Source: Desulfitobacterium hafniense DCB-2
GTDB lineage: Bacteria > Bacillota > Desulfitobacteriia > Desulfitobacteriales > Desulfitobacteriaceae
Direction: 5' to 3'
Assembly (NCBI RefSeq): GCF_000021925.1
Contig: NC_011830.1
Coordinates: 2,566,501 to 2,630,500 of the forward strand
DNA: 64,000 bases
Positions within the stretch are counted from its first letter, which is position 1. Each line of letters starts with the position of its first letter. The notes below the pieces were generated by a model. It was not told the DNA's origin and ran no database searches. It worked only from the letters and a program-made list of their open reading frames with translations. Positions 62,601 through 64,000 of the stretch are shown in pieces. A program made the translations under genes and the position numbers.

Positions 62601-64000
62601 TCATCAGGGAGCGTAAACCGCACAAGCGACACAGCGGCTACAATCGACTTTACCACCGACAAGGCGGGTACAGCGTATTACCTTGTTGTGAACAGCGGCG
62701 TGTCCGCTCCAACGAGCATGGCGGTAAAAGCGGGTACTTCTCTCGATTCCGTAAGCGGAACAGTGACGGACAAAGCCGCTACGCTGACGGCGGGGGCAAA
62801 AGATATTTATGTGGTCGTGGAGGATTCGGCGGGTAATATCAGCACCCCGTTAAAAATATCGGTGGCGGCGTATGTCGCGCCAGACACCACGGCCCCCACG
62901 GTTACTTCGGTAACGGTGCCTACCAACGGAACTTATTTGCCCGGAACTTATTTGGACTTCACAGTAAATTTCAGTGAGAGTGTGGCTGTCACCGGCTCAC
63001 CGTACATCTCGCTGACGATTGGTTCAAATTCCAGAAATGCAATTTATCAAAGCGGCAGCGGCACAACGGCGCTGGTCTTTCGTTATACGGTACAGGCGGA
63101 CGACAGCGACAGCGACGGCATCACCGTCGGCGTGTCGTTAAACGCCAGCGGCGGCACCATCCGGGATGCCGCAGGAAACAATGCAAATTTGGCGCTGAAC
63201 AGCGTGGGCAGCACGGGCGGCGTACTGGTGAATCCCCCGGCTCCTTCTATCACCAGCCAGCCATCCCCTCAAACGGTGGATGAGGGTCAGACGGCTACCT
63301 TCTCGGTTACGGCAACCGGAGTGGGTTTATCCTACCGGTGGCAGGTTAACACCGGCAGCGGCGTTTCCAACATTTCAAACGGTGGAGTATACAGCGGAGC
63401 TGGAACGTCGACATTGACCATCACCGGGGCAACAGCAGGGATGAACGGCTATCAATACCGCGCCGTTGTAGAAGGTACATACTTGCCTGCTGCTACCTCA
63501 AATTGGGCCACGCTAACGGTAAACGCCGCGCCTACCTACACCATCACAGCCAGTCCGACCAGCAAGGATTTTGGATCGCTGACAATCGGCTATACTGCCC
63601 CGGCAGCGCAGACCGTGACCATCACAAATACCGGAAACTCCAGCGTGACGCTGACCCAGCCGACCAGCACCAACTATACCATCGGTGCACTCAGTACCAC
63701 CACACTGGCGGCAAACGGCACAGCCACCTTTACCATTACGCCGAAAACTGGTCTTGCAATAGGGAATCACGATGAAACCCTGACCGTAAGCACCGATCAT
63801 GGCACCAACGCTACGGTGGGATTGAGTTTTGAAGTTACGACGGCTCCTACTTATACCATCATCGCTGACCCGGTAACCAAGGATTTTGGTTCTCTGACAA
63901 TCGGCTACAGTGCCCCGGCAGCGCAGACCGTGACCATCACAAATACCGGAAACTCCAGCGTGATGCTGACCCAGCCGACCAGCACCAACTATACCATCGG
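59676..64000 (+). CDS. Giant secreted surface protein, 3' end beyond window
   Basis: I translated this frame codon by codon and it is open for 1,441 codons to the window end. The ATG lies 9 bases after GGAGGG. A signal peptide (MFLTLCMIVSMLPVSAMA) is similar to those of the two surface proteins upstream. Residues about 170-965 are right-handed beta-helix-like repeats (SGGTVSATG-type turns), in three blocks each closing with a YKYLKF/YKYIKV motif (about 413, 697, 960). Ig-like or Ig-related domains follow (about 965-1285), then 105-residue repeats from 1288. A large adhesin or stalk is likely; the anchor is not visible. Confidence 0.85.
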   Translation, partial: MNKRLLSMFLTLCMIVSMLPVSAMAEEIHTTIGGSGEIISFAPLTETKKAVSLGTSIEDLELPETLTATVRTAMPADENSTQDSGSPETATPTTTTEPKWKETTGDIPVEWNSSDYDPNIEGEYAFTPVIVGYTVSAPLPELTVAVGEPVLDMRGIGLLSIEDTDVAAIDDTGYATLQEAVNAVAEGQTIKLLDDINLTATVETLSSSTKSFTLDLNGKTLRSSDKLNLLHRGSGTLTVTDSKGGGKIEHGSIWQAISNLNYGTIIVSDTEIITTSGDGRGIVNVAGTLVVSRSKVSGGTGIENSSGTVTISNSTITGTSSSGNAYGIYSIQKCTINISGSTISGEGNGSGLYGIRNTNGGTVNVSGSPSVIKGKSYAMHGVTPTLNGVIATASTDYDGGSAVAYDAGSIASYKYLKFEPAPVVNYDLWVGGVRVTSDNKDGITGAGITGTVIYDSDTNTLTLNGATINGAYEGTWIDSTTSAYYGIYADTALKIEMVGDSTIMGKNLANIASIGIYTGSTLNLSGSGSLYVSGGTGKFSVGIYSGGSITIEGGRVTAVGAAATQTSIGIASNGNITIHDGEVEALANTGASISWGMMATNAITINDGEVTASGKTGLHTNAAAGSVTISDGMVTANGSEVGIAGAVTVTGGTVTVKSDAKALNGSLTTSGYEGCIVTAGANKNGDGAGTYNAANLATYKYIKVESASTPPVLTEVGDRTALQSAITGATVDLDLKLSDSYIDTVGKLTIPGTCSYNITIDLNGRTLAGASVSAIEYLGSGTLTITDSAGGGMVTSNAMGTIYANGAGTVNLSGGTVRTAGSTESVAIWVGGNKTLNITSGTVIGIGYANYAIYSKNGTVNISGGTVSATGINGKAICGETGSAGQLNISGGTVSATWTGGIAIDHQNTTIQTGTTNIIIQGSSRAMTSPPTLVGGVQDGASTNYDGSGSVAYNAANIATYKYLKFGLDVISPVLSSGSVNRTSDTAATIDFTTDKAGTAYYLVVNSGVSAPTSMAVKAGTSLDSVSGTVTDKAATLTAGAKDIYVVVEDSAGNISTPLKISVAAYVAPDTTAPTVTSVTVPTNGTYLPGTYLDFTVNFSESVAVTGSPYISLTIGSNSRNAIYQSGSGTTALVFRYTVQADDSDSDGITVGVSLNASGGTIRDAAGNNANLALNSVGSTGGVLVNPPAPSITSQPSPQTVDEGQTATFSVTATGVGLSYRWQVNTGSGVSNISNGGVYSGAGTSTLTITGATAGMNGYQYRAVVEGTYLPAATSNWATLTVNAAPTYTITASPTSKDFGSLTIGYTAPAAQTVTITNTGNSSVTLTQPTSTNYTIGALSTTTLAANGTATFTITPKTGLAIGNHDETLTVSTDHGTNATVGLSFEVTTAPTYTIIADPVTKDFGSLTIGYSAPAAQTVTITNTGNSSVMLTQPTSTNYTI
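63537..64000 (+). repeat. 315-bp tandem repeats in the giant surface protein
   Basis: Two copies with a period of exactly 315 bases (105 residues); the second is cut by the window. Unit contains KDFGSLTIGY, APAAQTVTITNTGNSSV and LTQPTSTNYTIG, an ASH/choice-of-anchor-D-like Ig fold. Near identity at DNA level suggests recent expansion. Confidence 0.85.

Larger units (their letters stand above)
42671..64000. mobile_element. Putative second island (right end outside window)
   Basis: Beyond the partial tRNA copy, gene content changes to ICE/plasmid-type antirestriction genes, then an Agr-like system and surface-protein genes, all lacking core-genome functions. No integrase, relaxase or type IV secretion gene is visible in this part. 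Whether one element spans all of it is unproven. Confidence 0.4.

Noticed and set aside
59657..63800. Several minus-strand frames opposite the giant surface protein
   Set aside because: They are mirror frames of the long plus-strand gene, which is continuous, has a signal peptide and ribosome site, and shows repeat structure at protein level.

Overview
The window looks like a chromosomal segment of a spore-forming, anaerobic, low-to-mid GC Firmicute, most likely Desulfitobacterium or a close Peptococcaceae relative. The reasons are a molybdopterin oxidoreductase flanked by tiny Cys-rich zinc-ribbon proteins, an alpha/beta-type spore-protein-like gene, MscL with a C-terminal zinc ribbon, strong Shine-Dalgarno sites, and frequent GTG/TTG starts. 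The genus is an inference; no ribosomal RNA is present.

Region 1 (1-41.2 kb) is mostly conserved chromosome. It holds a Mo/W-bis-MGD oxidoreductase operon behind a possible sigma-54 promoter (0.5-3.7 kb). Next come a Ca2+-type P-ATPase and a Mn-type CDF exporter, two GNAT-fold proteins, and an Rpn-family nuclease. DegV and a methyltransferase are followed by a PlsY homologue translationally coupled to an unusual acyltransferase-aminotransferase fusion, then MscL. Further genes are an RluA-type pseudouridine synthase, an M29 aminopeptidase, a lipid kinase, a CCA-adding enzyme, a rubredoxin-flavoprotein and QueG. An intact IS1182-type element sits at 23.15-25.02 kb. After it come small hypothetical genes, tRNA-Ala(CGC), an aminotransferase/Lrp pair, TrmL, a WecA/TagO-type transferase, a UPF0173 hydrolase, a SASP-like pair, a YtoI-like regulator, and dnaE, coaD, accD and accA, ending at tRNA-Leu(CAA).

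Region 2 (41.16-42.67 kb) is a decayed integrative element. A 55-bp copy of the tRNA-Leu 3' end lies 1.46 kb downstream of the tRNA. Just inside the left end is a fragment on the minus strand that resembles tyrosine-recombinase box I.

Region 3 (42.7 kb to the window end) is accessory DNA, probably a second element or island stacked at the same tRNA. Its left part (43.0-49.2 kb) is a tightly coupled operon of ICE/plasmid-type genes: three ArdA-like antirestriction proteins, an LPD28-like protein, a PD-(D/E)XK-like protein with a Cys cluster, and small unknowns. It ends in a well-conserved c-di-GMP-I riboswitch plus terminator that has no gene in the right orientation behind it. Next is a minus-strand module: an XRE regulator, an AgrA-like LytTR response regulator and an AgrC-like kinase. 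The right part (52.0-64.0 kb) encodes two tandem SH3/copper-amine-oxidase-like surface proteins. A lipoprotein, LemA, a DUF2207 membrane protein, a SHOCT protein and a small zinc ribbon follow, and then the first 1,441 codons of a giant beta-helix/Ig-like surface protein that runs off the end.

Two promoter regions in the right part carry the same pair of 10-bp direct repeats with a 21-bp period, the geometry of LytTR operators. This suggests that the neighbouring Agr-like system controls the surface-protein and LemA/DUF2207 operons. That putative regulon, together with the orphan c-di-GMP riboswitch beside it, is the best candidate for an undescribed system here.
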